This document shows positions 63,849-64,000 of a stretch of 64,000 nt of DNA, piece after piece (the stretch's first letter is position 1; every line of letters starts with the position of its first letter). The DNA is from Pseudomonadota bacterium (lineage in GTDB: Bacteria; Pseudomonadota; Alphaproteobacteria; UBA8366). The DNA is taken from positions 1-64,000 of the forward strand of contig JAYZAS010000001.1 in the NCBI GenBank assembly GCA_036339585.1, in the 5' to 3' direction. The position numbers and the translations under genes are program-made. The notes under the pieces were generated by a model. It did not search any database. It was not told where the DNA came from and saw only the letters and a list, made by a program, of their open reading frames with translations.

Positions 63849-64000
63849 GTCTGGATATTGTTTGTATCAAGGCATAAACACAAGCAATTTTGCGATAAAT
63901 TTCTGAACATGGTAATATGAATTCTTGACCATTAACATAAGTATTTCATAGCACTCTTGCCAAATGCCCTTCTGCATTAATTAATTAAAATAGGGTTCAT

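Noticed and set aside
1-64000. CRISPR array, prophage or insertion sequence
   Set aside because: No regularly spaced repeats, transposase or integrase frames, or phage structural genes were seen.

Overview
This window reads as the chromosome of a moderately AT-rich, probably marine alphaproteobacterium. The evidence is indirect: a proteasome-like Anbu peptidase operon, DUF3604, Xsc, PiT/DUF47, class II aldolases, amidases and flavoprotein oxidoreductases, all tightly packed. No rRNA, CRISPR array, phage or insertion sequence was seen. The only RNA gene found is a tRNA-Leu(UAA). The first gene (moaA) is cut by the left edge.

Layout. 1-9.8 kb: housekeeping and mixed genes (moaA, SnoaL-like, NAD kinase, N-formylglutamate amidohydrolase, threonine-synthase-like PLP enzyme, MlaC-like, ArgE-like, rhomboid, nitroreductase, methyltransferase, SPOR protein). 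10-15 kb: a VOC protein, a diverged PP2C-like protein, an SDR, and a PiT/DUF47 phosphate pair. 15-26.4 kb: an acyl-CoA and hydroxyacid island (crotonase, FMN hydroxyacid dehydrogenase, CoA transferase, two fumarate-reductase-type flavoproteins, a D-2-hydroxyacid dehydrogenase, twin thioesterases, MmgE/PrpD). This island also holds the most notable gene here, a glutaredoxin-DinB fusion whose active-site CxxC begins with an in-frame UGA. It is a probable selenoprotein (U-T-S-C) with SECIS-like hairpins and a tandem dyad repeat in its promoter. 26.5-41 kb: a DAO flavoprotein, four amidases, a FolM/FolX pair, two tandem Cys-type sulfatases, a D-threonine-aldolase-like enzyme and a leaderless gamma-glutamyltransferase. 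41-45 kb: the four-gene Anbu operon.

45.6-53.7 kb: DUF3604, then a sulfoacetaldehyde module. Xsc is divergent from an acylating aldehyde dehydrogenase (SauS-like) and a two-subunit ADP-forming acyl-CoA synthetase (SauPQ-like). Together they could convert sulfoacetate to sulfoacetyl-CoA, sulfoacetaldehyde, then acetyl phosphate and sulfite. 54-64 kb: tRNA-Leu, a phosphodiesterase overlapping a CinA-like gene, two paralogous class II aldolases, a luciferase-like monooxygenase, a Sel1-repeat lipoprotein, and a LeuD/LeuC/isocitrate-lyase-type trio resembling the 2,3-dimethylmalate dehydratase/lyase module.

The general theme is scavenging of small organic acids, amides and sulfated or sulfonated compounds. 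All functions are read from motifs and context; no database search was possible.
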